Shown: positions 13,496 to 13,562 of the stretch, one piece after another | Numbering within the stretch: position 1 is the stretch's first letter | Layout: each line of letters starts with the position of its first letter | Assembly (NCBI GenBank): GCA_016763715.1 | Contig: JAESTG010000164.1 | Location: 1-13,562, forward strand | DNA from: Flavobacteriaceae bacterium | Lineage (GTDB): Bacteria; Bacteroidota; Bacteroidia; Flavobacteriales; Flavobacteriaceae | DNA length: 13,562 bases | Direction: 5' to 3' | The notes under the pieces: generated by a model | What the model was told of the DNA's origin: nothing | The model's input: the letters and a program-made list of their open reading frames with translations, nothing else | Database searches by the model: none | Translations under genes and position numbers: made by a program

Positions 13496-13511
13496 TCGAA
13501 AACGTTTTCGA
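13496..13511. promoter_or_regulatory. Perfect LacI-type operator palindrome upstream of the GMC operon
   Basis: TCGAAAACGTTTTCGA is a perfect 16-bp palindrome around a central CG, the typical form of LacI-family operators. It lies about 175 bp upstream of the GMC ATG. LacI-family repressors usually respond to sugars or sugar derivatives, which fits a sugar dehydrogenase operon. No regulator gene is within the window, but one could lie just beyond its right end. Confidence 0.7.
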
Positions 13512-13562
13512 CAAGACATAGGGCAATTCAAAATTGAACTTCTTTTTTTAATTTTAAAAAAA

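Larger units (their letters stand above)
13323..13562 (-). other. Leader and promoter region of the GMC dehydrogenase operon
   Basis: This 240-bp AT-rich stretch runs from the GMC ATG to the window edge. It contains a perfect hairpin (13419-13441) and a perfect LacI-type palindrome (13496-13511). I found no exact TAnnTTTG on the minus strand, so the promoter position is unresolved. No further gene is evident before the window ends. Confidence 0.5.

Noticed and set aside
1..13562. CRISPR array, insertion sequence, integrase, toxin-antitoxin or phage-defence system
   Set aside because: No direct-repeat array, transposase, integrase or known defence motif is seen. The genes are metabolic, regulatory or transport genes with uniform base composition.

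Overview
The window looks like chromosomal DNA from a marine or environmental member of the Flavobacteriaceae (Bacteroidota). It is AT-rich, and several promoters fit the Bacteroidota pattern TTTG-N19-21-TAnnTTTG. Start codons lack clear Shine-Dalgarno sequences. One gene encodes an outer-membrane protein of a type I know only from Flavobacteriaceae. I see no rRNA, tRNA, CRISPR array, insertion sequence or phage gene.

Layout. (1) 1-294, minus: the 5' end of NADP-type glutamate dehydrogenase, cut by the window edge. (2) 631-1451, plus: an outer-membrane protein whose signal peptide and body lie in different frames, followed by a strong bidirectional terminator. (3) 1516-2654, minus: cystathionine gamma-synthase, split by a 1-nt frameshift. 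(4) 2893-4909, plus: a tight operon of a DUF3298-type lipoprotein, an ArsC/YffB-like protein and an EamA-family transporter, with stop/start overlaps. (5) 4896-6837, minus: TetR regulator, alpha/beta hydrolase, hotdog thioesterase. (6) 6950-8343, minus: a second TetR regulator and a short-chain dehydrogenase. (7) 8520-9999, plus: a YheT-type hydrolase and an azurin-like copper lipoprotein. (8) 10036-13322, minus: an operon of a GMC flavoprotein dehydrogenase, its Tat-exported subunit 3, and a Tat-exported xylose-isomerase-like TIM-barrel protein.

How they fit together. Blocks 5 and 6 are two neighbouring units built the same way. Each TetR gene has a palindrome in its own promoter and a matching palindrome in the short gap before the next gene. 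The two palindrome families differ (GATACC-N4-GGTATC and GAAACG-N2-CGTTTC), so each regulator probably controls itself and its own enzyme genes. Block 8 resembles periplasmic sugar or glycoside dehydrogenase systems that oxidise a ring hydroxyl to a keto group. A perfect LacI-type palindrome upstream suggests control by a sugar-responsive repressor, and a near-copy lies upstream of gdhA. The nearby azurin could accept its electrons, but that is inference.

Both frameshifts can be restored by adding one base to a homopolymer run, so sequencing error must be excluded before calling either gene broken. I see no clearly undescribed system. The most distinctive content is the pair of self-contained TetR/operator modules and the operator-like palindromes around the sugar dehydrogenase operon and gdhA.
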